A stretch of 64,000 bases of DNA from Symbiobacteriaceae bacterium (GTDB lineage: Bacteria > Bacillota > Sulfobacillia > Symbiobacteriales > Symbiobacteriaceae): the NCBI GenBank assembly GCA_029239785.1, contig JARBUG010000003.1, positions 1 to 64,000 on the forward strand, written 5' to 3'. A program made the position numbers and the translations under genes. Of the stretch, positions 38,631-46,046 are shown piece by piece; the stretch's first letter is position 1; each line of letters begins with the position of its first letter. A model generated the notes under the pieces. The model was not told the origin of the DNA. It searched no databases and saw nothing but the letters and a program-made list of their open reading frames with translations.

Positions 38631-40052
38631 ATGGTCATGGGTTCCATCAAAATTGGCACAGAAGTCCTGGTCATCGGCGGCGGCCCTGGCGGGTATATAG
38701 CGGCGGAACGCGCCGCCCAGCTCGGCAAGGACGTCGTGTTAGTGGAATCGGAAGAGCTCGGTGGAACCTGTCTGAACCACGGCTGCATTCCTTCCAAGGC
38801 GCTTATTTCGGTGGGCGACCTGGTCAATAAGGTGAAGGACGCAGAGGAGCGGGGCGTCAGGCTCAACGGCACCATCGAAATCGACTTTACCAAGACCCAG
38901 GACTGGAAGCAGAACAAGGTGATCAAGCGGCTTACATCCGGCGTCGCCGCCATGATGAAGGCCGGGCAGGTCGAGGTCGTGAGGGGCAAGGCGAAGTTTG
39001 TCGACCCGCACACGGTCGAAATCGCCCTGAACGAGGGCGGCAACGCCGTTTATACCTTCAAGCACTGCATCATTGCGACGGGCTCGAAGGCAGTCAATCC
39101 GAAGTTCTTCCCCATCGACCATGAGAACGTGGTGAGCGCCCGGGGCGCCCTGGCGTTTGCCGAAATCCCGAAGAACTTTGTGGTTGTGGGCGGCGGCTAT
39201 ATCGGTGTGGAACTTGGTATCGCTTATGCGAAGCTGGGCGCCAACGTCACCATTGTTGAAGCGGCGGGACAACTGCTGCCGAGCACCGACCCCGACATGG
39301 TGCAGGTGCTCATGCGCAAGCTGCGGCGGCTGAACATCAACGTCATGTTGAATAGCAAGGCCGGCGGCGGGCTGCAGAACGGTAAGGTGAAGGTGGAGGA
39401 GTCCGACGGCAAGATCGTGGAGATCGACGCCGATAAGGTACTGGTCGCCATCGGGCGCCGGCCGTACACCGAAGGGCTTGAGCTGGAGCATGCCGGCCTT
39501 TCGATCGATGAGATGGGCTTCATTCACGTCGACGATCAGATGCGTACCAAGGTGCCGCACATTTTCGCCATCGGCGACGTGGTGAGCCCGGTCATGCTGG
39601 CGCACAAGGCGAGCATGCAGGGCAGGGTGGCCGCCGAGGCGATTGCCGGAGAGCCCAGTCATGCGGACTGGAAGACCGTGCCGGCCGTCATCTTCACCGA
39701 TCCTGAAATTGCGACGGTTGGCCTGACTGAGAAGCAGGCCCAGGAGCAGGGCATCGATGTGGTGGTGGCCAAGCATCCCTTTACCGCCATCGGTCGGGCC
39801 TTGACCATGGCCGAGACGGACGGCCTGGTCAAGCTGGTGGCCGACCGGCAGAGCGGCGTCCTGCTGGGTGCGCAGATGGCCGGTCCCGAGGTGTCGGAGC
39901 TGATCGGTGAGATCACCCACGCCATCGAAATGGGCGCCCTGGTGGCCGACGTGGCCCTCACGCCGCATTACCATCCGACGCTGTCGGAGGGCATCCTGGA
40001 AGCAGCGCAGAAGTTGCTCCACACCATCGAGGCGGGCGGTAAGAAGAAGTAG
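38631..40052 (+). CDS. lpdA: Dihydrolipoyl dehydrogenase (E3)
   Basis: 473 residues. FAD binding VLVIGGGPGGYIAAERAA, redox-active disulfide GGTCLNHGCIPSK, NAD binding VVVGGGYIGVELG, and the C-terminal HYHPTLSEGI with the active-site histidine. It reoxidises the dihydrolipoyl group of E2 and makes NADH. It starts 2 bp after the E2 stop, with GGAGG upstream, and is the last gene of the operon. Confidence 0.94.
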   Translation: MVMGSIKIGTEVLVIGGGPGGYIAAERAAQLGKDVVLVESEELGGTCLNHGCIPSKALISVGDLVNKVKDAEERGVRLNGTIEIDFTKTQDWKQNKVIKRLTSGVAAMMKAGQVEVVRGKAKFVDPHTVEIALNEGGNAVYTFKHCIIATGSKAVNPKFFPIDHENVVSARGALAFAEIPKNFVVVGGGYIGVELGIAYAKLGANVTIVEAAGQLLPSTDPDMVQVLMRKLRRLNINVMLNSKAGGGLQNGKVKVEESDGKIVEIDADKVLVAIGRRPYTEGLELEHAGLSIDEMGFIHVDDQMRTKVPHIFAIGDVVSPVMLAHKASMQGRVAAEAIAGEPSHADWKTVPAVIFTDPEIATVGLTEKQAQEQGIDVVVAKHPFTAIGRALTMAETDGLVKLVADRQSGVLLGAQMAGPEVSELIGEITHAIEMGALVADVALTPHYHPTLSEGILEAAQKLLHTIEAGGKKK

Positions 40053-40105
40053 GTTGTGTGCTTGGGGGCGGCTGCGGCCGCTCCCTTGCTTTTTGGGATA
40101 CTTTG
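40053..40105. other. Short gap after lpdA
   Basis: The gap holds a G+C-rich hairpin-like stretch (GGGGGCGGCTGCGGCCGCTC) followed by CTTTTT, possibly the operon terminator. The 122-bp inverted-repeat element follows. Confidence 0.35.
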
Positions 40106-40227
40106 TTTACCACAGAGGACACAGAGGACACAGATGTTGCTGGGTGAACCCTTCCAGGCAATATCAAGTGATAAAGACCCGGAACGACTTACCTGGTATC
40201 AGTGTCCTCTGTGTCCTCTGTGGTAAA
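40106..40227. repeat. 122-bp inverted-repeat element (MITE-like)
   Basis: Two perfect 26-bp arms, 40106-40131 and 40202-40227, each contain CACAGAGGA in tandem and start with TTTACCACAG. They enclose a 70-bp centre that has a CCAGG/CCTGG inner pairing. No coding sequence lies inside. It may be a non-autonomous mobile element or an RNA hairpin. Similar CACAGAG-rich arms occur between genes in unrelated bacteria, to my recollection. Confidence 0.65.
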
Positions 40228-40320
40228 TTCCAGTTCCTGCCCGATGACCGTTGCGAAACCACGTCCAGAATCGTCCAAAGTACGGATACAGACATAATGA
40301 GCTCAGGGGGGCGTGGCGGA

Positions 40321-40644
40321 ATGCCGAAGGTGGAAGTAGAGGGGCGCGGTACATACGAGGTGCCGGAGGGCACCAAACTGGTCCTCGCCATGGAAGATAA
40401 CGGGGTCGATGTTCTGCACCGCTGCGGCGGGAACGCCCGGTGCACCTCGTGCCGGGTCGAAATTCTCGAAGGCGATGTGCCGCCGGTCAGTGAGGCCGAG
40501 CAGGCCGCGCTCGACAAGAAGGGCTACACGCCCGGGCAGTTCCGGCTCTCCTGCCAGATTCGTGTGACCGGCGACCTGAAGGTCCGCCCGGCCATGACCG
40601 TCTCGGCCAGCGGTCTCGACGCCGGCCCCCGGCCGGAAGCCTAA
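40321..40644 (+). CDS. [2Fe-2S] ferredoxin-like protein
   Basis: 107 residues with the cysteine spacing C-x5-C-x2-C in RCGGNARCTSCRVEILEG and a fourth cysteine in RLSCQIRV, typical of plant-type [2Fe-2S] ferredoxins. It should carry one cluster and act as a small electron carrier. ATG 40321 follows GGGGGG about 9 bases upstream; an ATG 24 bp earlier is also open. A weak terminator with a stem GCGCCCCGGG follows it. Confidence 0.82.
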   Translation: MPKVEVEGRGTYEVPEGTKLVLAMEDNGVDVLHRCGGNARCTSCRVEILEGDVPPVSEAEQAALDKKGYTPGQFRLSCQIRVTGDLKVRPAMTVSASGLDAGPRPEA

Positions 40645-40656
40645 GCACACAGAGAA

Positions 40657-40686
40657 GCGCCCCGGGAGCCCAAAGCCCCGGGGCGC
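40657..40686. terminator. Hairpin between convergent genes
   Basis: GCGCCCCGGG / CCCGGGGCGC with a 10-base loop, no T-run, between the ferredoxin gene and a convergent unknown gene. Confidence 0.55.
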
Positions 40687-40692
40687 CAATAT

Positions 40693-41049
40693 TTACGCGA
40701 CCCTCACCAGTTCCTGCGGCGCCGGCGTCGGTGTAGCTGCGATGTTGAGCCTGCCCGTCCAAACCTGGCCCAGCAGGGTCCAGGACAGCTTGCGGACCAC
40801 CCGGTCAAAAGCCATGGGGCAGAGCGGCTCGTCGGCCAGATCTTCGTTGATGCGGGCAACCAGGCAGTCGCCTTCCCGGTTCAGGGAGAGCAGGTCAATG
40901 CCGGTGCCTTCGAACTGCTTCATGAGGGCCCGGGCCATGGTGCCAAGCGCAGAATCGGTCAAGTCGTAGGCGACACCGGGCATAACCGCAAAACTGGCAC
41001 CGTTCTCCACCGCCATCACCCGAGAAACCGCAGTCAGCGCATCCTTCAT
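40693..41049 (-). CDS. Conserved-looking protein of unknown function
   Basis: 118 residues, no membrane segment or cofactor motif recognised. It contains two cysteines (GDCLVAR and EPLCPMAF) and an amphipathic middle section. ATG 41049 has AAGGAGGG 9 bases upstream. It stands alone; its downstream end faces the ferredoxin gene. Function unknown. Confidence 0.55.
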   Translation of the reverse strand: MKDALTAVSRVMAVENGASFAVMPGVAYDLTDSALGTMARALMKQFEGTGIDLLSLNREGDCLVARINEDLADEPLCPMAFDRVVRKLSWTLLGQVWTGRLNIAATPTPAPQELVRVA

Positions 41050-41095
41050 GTTTCAGGCCCTCCTTCGTAATCCGTCTGTCTGGTAAACAAGTCGA

Positions 41096-41126
41096 ACGCC
41101 CCCGCGAGTTCTCCTCGCGGGGGCGT
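41096..41126 (-). terminator. Terminator of the sigma/HTH/peptidase operon
   Basis: A perfect 13-bp stem ACGCCCCCGCGAG / CTCGCGGGGGCGT with a 5-base loop lies 25 bp beyond the stop of the peptidase gene on the minus strand. The T-run is on the plus-strand side, so its strength for this operon is uncertain. Confidence 0.65.
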
Positions 41127-41151
41127 CAACTTTTTTCAACAAAGTTGTCTG

Positions 41152-41739
41152 TTAGCGGAGACTCGCCGCAAAGGGCAGCCCCAGCCGTTCCAGCCGGATC
41201 TCCATGGCCCGGGACGACACGTTGAAATGGCGGGCCAGCTTAACCACCTGTCCGCCAGTTACCTTATACATGGCCCTTACCGAGGGCTCCGGCATGAGCA
41301 GTTCCCCGGCGAACTGGTTCGCTTCCACTTCCTGCCGGCAGTGGCGGAGCCGGGCGGCGGACCCGGTGCCGGCGGGCACAGCGTTGGTCTCCATGTCCTG
41401 ACTGGTGCACGCGAAGACACCCCCGGGCGCCGTGCGGGGAAGGTAGTGGAGCACAAAGTGCCCCACTTCGTGCGCAATGGAGAAGCGGCGCCGGTGCTCG
41501 TGGTGGGTTGCTTCCACCACGACCAACTTGGCGTCGCCATCCAAAAAACCGGCGTACTCACGCTCACCCACCCGCAGCTCGGGCACCTGCTGAACGCCCA
41601 GATCAAACAGAATCGCGGCCAGCAGTTCTACATCGACCGTATAGGTGTCAAAGGGCTCGCCGAGGGCGCCGAACTCGGCCCGGGCCTGCTGGAGCACTTC
41701 GAGCGCCTTTATTTCCGGAAGGCTGCGCAGCGGCGGCAT
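41152..41739 (-). CDS. ImmA/IrrE family metallopeptidase
   Basis: 195 residues. The zinc-binding motif HEVGH is at His90-Glu91-His94 in RRRFSIAHEVGHFVLHY, followed by a helical segment with VEANQFAGELLMP, both hallmarks of the ImmA/IrrE family. Members cleave repressors or regulators (ImmR, DdrO). The gene starts 1 bp after the stop of an HTH-bearing protein gene, so that protein is the likely substrate. The start at 41739 is chosen for the GGAGGGAAAG ribosome binding site; a much longer open frame upstream overlaps the neighbour. Confidence 0.85.
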   Translation of the reverse strand: MPPLRSLPEIKALEVLQQARAEFGALGEPFDTYTVDVELLAAILFDLGVQQVPELRVGEREYAGFLDGDAKLVVVEATHHEHRRRFSIAHEVGHFVLHYLPRTAPGGVFACTSQDMETNAVPAGTGSAARLRHCRQEVEANQFAGELLMPEPSVRAMYKVTGGQVVKLARHFNVSSRAMEIRLERLGLPFAASLR

Positions 41740-41740
41740 G

Positions 41741-42334
41741 TTACTTTCCCTCCGGCGGCTTGCGGGTGGCCCTGCGCACCTGCTCCCGCAGGGCTTTTTG
41801 CTCCTCCGAGGTGCTGGTTTCCTTGTCGCGGGTAAAGACCATGCCGCCCTCCAGGCTGGAAAGCGACCAGAGCGACTTGACCCGCCGGAACTCCTTGGCC
41901 AGGGCAGCGAACGGCGCCGCAACCCGCTCGGCCAGCTTCTTGATGCCCGCGTTGTCCAGGGCGGAAATGGGTGTACTGTCCTGGAGGATGGCTTCGAGGG
42001 CCTTTACGGGCAGACCGGTGCGGCGGGCCTGCTCCTCCAGGGAGATGCCCGATTCCTCGAGCTCCTGGCTGAAGAGGACGCCGACAGAATCGGGGGTTTC
42101 CACTTGGGCCGGGGCGGTGAGCTGTGCAAAGAGACCCACGGCGAAGCCCCGGCTGGTAGACTCGGCCTCCTGCCAGCGCTTTTCCTGGTGCAGGGTGAGT
42201 ATGACCGGCAGCAGTTCCTGCAACTCGGCGGCGTGCTCCGGGTAGGCAGAGCAGTATGCGGCCACGTCAAGCCGACCGGTGGTTGCCAGGCGCTGCTGGG
42301 CTTCCGCCACCACTGCCTCGATGGGCCTGGTCAT
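41741..42334 (-). CDS. HTH-containing putative anti-sigma or regulator
   Basis: 197 residues. Residues about 85-135 look like a helix-turn-helix of the XRE type (GISLEEQARRTGLPVKALEA). The N-terminal part (AAYCSAYPEHAAELQELLPV) resembles a motif found next to kinase or sigma genes. It has no membrane segment. Its ATG overlaps the stop of the sigma gene by four bases (ATGA), and the IrrE-type peptidase follows 1 bp later. It may be a cytoplasmic anti-sigma factor or repressor destroyed by the peptidase; this is inference from gene order. Confidence 0.55.
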   Translation of the reverse strand: MTRPIEAVVAEAQQRLATTGRLDVAAYCSAYPEHAAELQELLPVILTLHQEKRWQEAESTSRGFAVGLFAQLTAPAQVETPDSVGVLFSQELEESGISLEEQARRTGLPVKALEAILQDSTPISALDNAGIKKLAERVAAPFAALAKEFRRVKSLWSLSSLEGGMVFTRDKETSTSEEQKALREQVRRATRKPPEGK

Positions 42335-42972
42335 GCCGGGCCACCTCCTCCGTAGAAGCCCAGGGCTTCAAGCTGGCGTTTCAGCTCTTTCAGGCCCCGG
42401 TAATAGTAATTTTCGACCCGCTTTTCAATGTTGCCATCATCGGTAAGGAGGCCTTGGTCCACCAGCAGGCGGGCGGCCTCCTTATTGGAGCGACCGTCGA
42501 ACTGCCGGGCGACAATGACCAGCTTGTAGTGGTCGGGCAACTGGTCCAGCGCCCGCTGCACCAACTGCTGCTCCTCTGTGCGAATGGTGGCCTCCTGTGG
42601 GTCTGGTTCCGAACTGGCCTGCCGCTCCCGCAGGGAACTGCTCTCTGACTCGTCGCCCGGGTAGGGGGCGTCCAGCGTGGCGGCCTCTTTGGTGCGCCCC
42701 TTGCGGCGCAGTTCGTCGATGAGGCGGCGCTTAAGCAGTGTCCAGAACATGGCGGCGAACTGGTCGGGCATTTGACGCCGTACGGCGCCGACCAGGGCGA
42801 TCCACAGGTTTTGCATGATGTCCTGGGCCAGGTGCGGGTCGTCGATTTGGCGGCGGACGTAGCGCAGGCCCATGGGGTGATACCGGTCTACCAGAGTGCT
42901 CCAGGCGGCTTCAGAACCGCCAAGTGCCGACTCCAGCAGGGCCTGGTCCGTCCAGGTAGCGAGCTGCCCCAA
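42331..42972 (-). CDS. Sigma-70 family (ECF-like) RNA polymerase sigma factor
   Basis: 213 residues. Region 2 is RYVRRQIDDPHLAQDIMQNL and region 4 is LDQLPDHYKLVIVARQFDG followed by a longer-than-usual helix-turn-helix (NKEAARLLVDQG). It should direct RNA polymerase to a small stress regulon. The start is TTG 42972, with AAGGAGG about 9 bases upstream. It is the first gene of the three-gene operon; no promoter is obvious upstream. Confidence 0.85.
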   Translation of the reverse strand: MGQLATWTDQALLESALGGSEAAWSTLVDRYHPMGLRYVRRQIDDPHLAQDIMQNLWIALVGAVRRQMPDQFAAMFWTLLKRRLIDELRRKGRTKEAATLDAPYPGDESESSSLRERQASSEPDPQEATIRTEEQQLVQRALDQLPDHYKLVIVARQFDGRSNKEAARLLVDQGLLTDDGNIEKRVENYYYRGLKELKRQLEALGFYGGGGPA

Positions 42973-43145
42973 TCAAGCCGACCTCCTTGCCTACCCCATA
43001 CGTCGCTTTGGGGGTAAGGTTCTCCTCACTGGCCTGATGAATTCTTTTCAAACCCACGCGAGTCCTTTCGCGGCGGCGAGGAGGGGAAACTGCTTCCGCG
43101 GGTGAACTGTTTCGATGTAGTAATGCTGTCGGAGGGATCATCCAG

Positions 43146-43703
43146 ATGTTTACGCGCGACGGAGTCACGCTGCGGCCGCTGGAGCCTTCGGATGTCGCCA
43201 CCATGTACGCCTGGCACCTCGATTTTGAGCTGGATATTCTGAGTTCCTGGGGCAGCCGCCGCTCCTGGGCGCAGTACGAGAAGCGCTGGGAGGCCAAAAT
43301 GTTTGAGCCCGATGAGGACATGCTCTACTTTGGCATTCTCTACGGGGACAAGCTGGTGGGCCGGGCCCAACTGGCGCTGATCGACCGGGAGCAGCGGCGG
43401 GCCTCCGTGGGTATCGTCATCGGCGACCGGCGGGTGTGGGGAAAAGGCGTCGGCCGGCGGGCGCTGCAAATGCTCTACGACTACGCCTTTACCGTGGAGA
43501 ACCTGGAACGGCTCTACGCCGAGGTGTACGGCTTTAACACCCGTTCCCTGCGCATGATGCCGCGGACGGGCATGCAGCCGGAGGGCATTTTGCGGGGACA
43601 TGAGCTGCACAACGGCGCCCGACAGGATGTCCATGTGTTCGGCCTGCTCCGCGACGAGTTCTATCGCGACTACGAAACCATGTTCAAACTGCCGGAGCGT
43701 TAG
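43146..43703 (+). CDS. GNAT family N-acetyltransferase (RimJ/RimL-like)
   Basis: 185 residues. The acetyl-CoA region reads VGIVIGDRRVWGKGVGRRAL, followed by the family pattern AEVYGFNTRSLRMMPRTGM and GFQPEG-like GMQPEGILR. It should acetylate a protein N-terminus or a small amine; the substrate is unknown. GGAGGGATCATCCAG precedes ATG 43146. It stands before the two-component gene pair but has its own spacing. Confidence 0.85.
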   Translation: MFTRDGVTLRPLEPSDVATMYAWHLDFELDILSSWGSRRSWAQYEKRWEAKMFEPDEDMLYFGILYGDKLVGRAQLALIDREQRRASVGIVIGDRRVWGKGVGRRALQMLYDYAFTVENLERLYAEVYGFNTRSLRMMPRTGMQPEGILRGHELHNGARQDVHVFGLLRDEFYRDYETMFKLPER

Positions 43704-43772
43704 CGGCCCGCGATGCCGCCGGACGCCGATTCGGGTATACTCGTAACAGACCCCGCGAAGGGAGGCGCTGCC

Positions 43773-44465
43773 TTGCCACAGCGCATTTTGGTTGTTGATG
43801 ATGACGCTAAGATCACCTCGTTCCTGCGCCGGGCGCTGGTTCTGGAGGGCTACGAGGTGTTGGTGTCCAACGGCGGGCAGGAAGCCCTGCGCACGCTGGC
43901 CGAATCTCCGCCCGACCTGATGATCCTCGATCTGATGATGCCCGAAATCGATGGGCTCGAAGTTTGCCGCCGCGTGCGCGCCGCCGGCGACGAGCTGCCG
44001 ATCGTTATGCTGACTGCCCGTGACACGGTCGCCGACCGGGTTCACGGGCTCGATATCGGTGCCGATGACTATATTGTCAAGCCGTTTGCGCTTGAAGAGC
44101 TGTTGGCCCGCCTGCGGGCACTGCTGCGGCGCCAGAAGGCGCCCAAGGCGGACGAGGAGGCCCGTCCCGGCCTGCTCCGCTATGCCGACCTGCAGCTCGA
44201 CACCGCCAGCCGAGAGGCCCGGCGCGGCGATCGCAACATCGATCTGACCGCCAAGGAGTTTGAGCTTCTGAACCTGTTCATGAGCCATCCGCGGCAGGTG
44301 CTGACCCGCGACAACCTCATGGAAAAGGTTTGGGGTTACGACTATACCGGCGAGAGCAACGTGCTCGAAGTTTACGTGGGCTATCTGCGGCAGAAGCTGG
44401 AGAGCGGCGGCGAGCCGCGCCTCATCCAGACGGTCCGAGGGGTCGGCTACGTGCTGAAGGAGTGA
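43773..44465 (+). CDS. OmpR/PhoB-family response regulator
   Basis: 230 residues. The receiver domain has ILVVDDD, the phospho-acceptor Asp in LMILDLMMP, and K in YIVKPF. The winged-helix domain begins near residue 135 ([20 protein letters not shown]) with [10 protein letters not shown] and TVRGVGYVL. It should bind direct repeats upstream of target promoters. A TTG start at 43773 has GGAGGCG 8 bases upstream; an ATG 20 codons earlier lacks one. It is followed 5 bp later by its kinase gene. Confidence 0.9.
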   Translation: MPQRILVVDDDAKITSFLRRALVLEGYEVLVSNGGQEALRTLAESPPDLMILDLMMPEIDGLEVCRRVRAAGDELPIVMLTARDTVADRVHGLDIGADDYIVKPFALEELLARLRALLRRQKAPKADEEARPGLLRYADLQLDTASREARRGDRNIDLTAKEFELLNLFMSHPRQVLTRDNLMEKVWGYDYTGESNVLEVYVGYLRQKLESGGEPRLIQTVRGVGYVLKE

Positions 44466-44470
44466 GCCTT

Positions 44471-45835
44471 GTGTCGATTCGGCTGCGGCTCACCGGGCTT
44501 TACACGGGCTTGATGGCCGTTGCGCTGGTGCTGTTTTCGTTCTTACTATACAACGTACAACAGTGGACTTTCACACAAGCCGTTGATTCAGGCCTCCAGA
44601 ACGTGGCCGAAAAGGTGGCCATCCATTTTCGCTCCTACAACCGGCTGCCCGACATGAACAGCCTGGGCGACAAATCGACCTTCGTGCTGGTGCGCACCGC
44701 GAACAGCGTGATCGACAAATCATCCAACGTGCTGGGCATGTTCCCGCTGCCCGATGCGGCCCGGAACGGCACGGAGACCTATACCACCGAACGGGACCTG
44801 AGCGGCGAGACCTACAGACTCTATACAATGCCGATGTACACCGTCGGCTTTGCGCCTGTTTATGTCCAGGTGGCCGACAACCTGAACACGCTGGATATTG
44901 CGGCTGACCGGGTCCGGCTGCCCTTGGGCATTGGCACGACCGTTTTCGTGGCGCTCGCTGCCATCGCCGTCTGGTTTGTCAGCGGACGGGCCATTGAGCC
45001 GATCGAGAAAGTGGCCACCGCCGCCGAGATGATCGGCGAGTCGGCCGACCTGAGCCTGCGGGTGCCCTACCAGGGCCCAGAGGATGAAGTGGGGCGTCTG
45101 GTGGCGACGTTCAATGACATGCTCGACCAACTGCAGGGCATGTATGGACGGTTGGCGGCTTCCATCGATACGCAGCAGCGATTCGTGGCCGATGCGTCCC
45201 ACGAACTGCGCACACCGCTCACGATCATTCGGGGCAACATCGACTACTTGCAGCGGGCGAAGGTACTGGACCCCGAGGCCCTGGCGGACATGGCGTCTGA
45301 GTCGGAGCGGCTCAGCCGGATGGTGGACGAACTGCTGACGATGGCCCGGGCCGATGCCGGCCAGGAGATGCAGCTCCAGCCCCTGATGCTGGGTCCGCTG
45401 GTAGGCGAAGCGTGCCGCAAGGCGCAGGCGATGCCCCACACGGTGGCGTTCCAGACGGAACTGCCCGAAGCGCTTGACCTGATCGCTGTAAAGGGCAACG
45501 GTGAGTGGCTGACCCGGATGCTGCTGATTCTGATTGATAATGCCTTCAAGTATACGCCGTCCGGCAGCGTGACCGTGCGGGCCGGTCGCCAGGGCGATGG
45601 TGTCGTGGTCCAGGTGCAGGACACGGGCATGGGGATTTCCAGGGAGGACTTGCCCCACGTGTTTGAGCGGTTCTACCGGGCCGACCGGGCCCGGGCCCGG
45701 GGCGGCGCCGGCCTGGGGCTGGCCATCGCCCAGTGGGCAGCCACGACCCACCACGGGCGCCTGACCGTCGAAAGCGAGTTGGGGAAGGGTTCCACATTTA
45801 CGCTCTGGCTGCCGATCTTTCGCGGAGAAGCCTAA
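44471..45835 (+). CDS. Sensor histidine kinase
   Basis: 454 residues. Two transmembrane helices (near residues 10-30 and 150-172) flank an external sensor domain. A HAMP linker, HisKA domain with the phospho-His in FVADASHELRTPLTII, and a catalytic domain with ILIDNAFKYTP (N box), DTGMGIS (G1) and GGAGLGLAIA (G2) follow. It should phosphorylate the preceding response regulator. The GTG start at 44471 follows AAGGAG 9 bases upstream. A terminator follows its stop, so the pair is one transcription unit. The signal is unknown; the downstream htrA gene suggests envelope stress. Confidence 0.9.
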   Translation: MSIRLRLTGLYTGLMAVALVLFSFLLYNVQQWTFTQAVDSGLQNVAEKVAIHFRSYNRLPDMNSLGDKSTFVLVRTANSVIDKSSNVLGMFPLPDAARNGTETYTTERDLSGETYRLYTMPMYTVGFAPVYVQVADNLNTLDIAADRVRLPLGIGTTVFVALAAIAVWFVSGRAIEPIEKVATAAEMIGESADLSLRVPYQGPEDEVGRLVATFNDMLDQLQGMYGRLAASIDTQQRFVADASHELRTPLTIIRGNIDYLQRAKVLDPEALADMASESERLSRMVDELLTMARADAGQEMQLQPLMLGPLVGEACRKAQAMPHTVAFQTELPEALDLIAVKGNGEWLTRMLLILIDNAFKYTPSGSVTVRAGRQGDGVVVQVQDTGMGISREDLPHVFERFYRADRARARGGAGLGLAIAQWAATTHHGRLTVESELGKGSTFTLWLPIFRGEA

Positions 45836-45841
45836 GTTTAT

Positions 45842-45875
45842 GGCCGCCCTCATGGCTGTGAGGGCGGCCTGCTTT
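45842..45875 (+). terminator. Terminator of the two-component operon
   Basis: Stem GGCCGCCCTCA / TGAGGGCGGCC (11 bp) with loop TGGCTG, then TGCTTTT, right after the kinase stop. Confidence 0.85.
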
Positions 45876-45952
45876 TGCGCCGGGCTGGGCAAAAGTGGTA
45901 TGATCTCCATATCGGAGCAACTACGTGCAGAAATGTACATCAAAATCTAAGG

Positions 45953-45993
45953 GCGTCCTAAGACATCTTTCAGGCACCTTTCAGCGTCCTAAG
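45953..45993 (+). promoter_or_regulatory. Direct-repeat regulatory region upstream of htrA
   Basis: GCGTCCTAAG occurs at 45953-45962 and again at 45984-45993, 31 bp apart. Between them CTTTCAG occurs at 45967-45973 and 45978-45984, 11 bp apart, the spacing preferred by OmpR-family regulators. The start codon of htrA is at 46047. I see no clear -35/-10 pair, which fits an activated promoter. Confidence 0.55.
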
Positions 45994-46046
45994 CGAAGAT
46001 AGGACCTGTCGATACCACATTTACTTTGTTGGAGGGAGTAGAAGTT

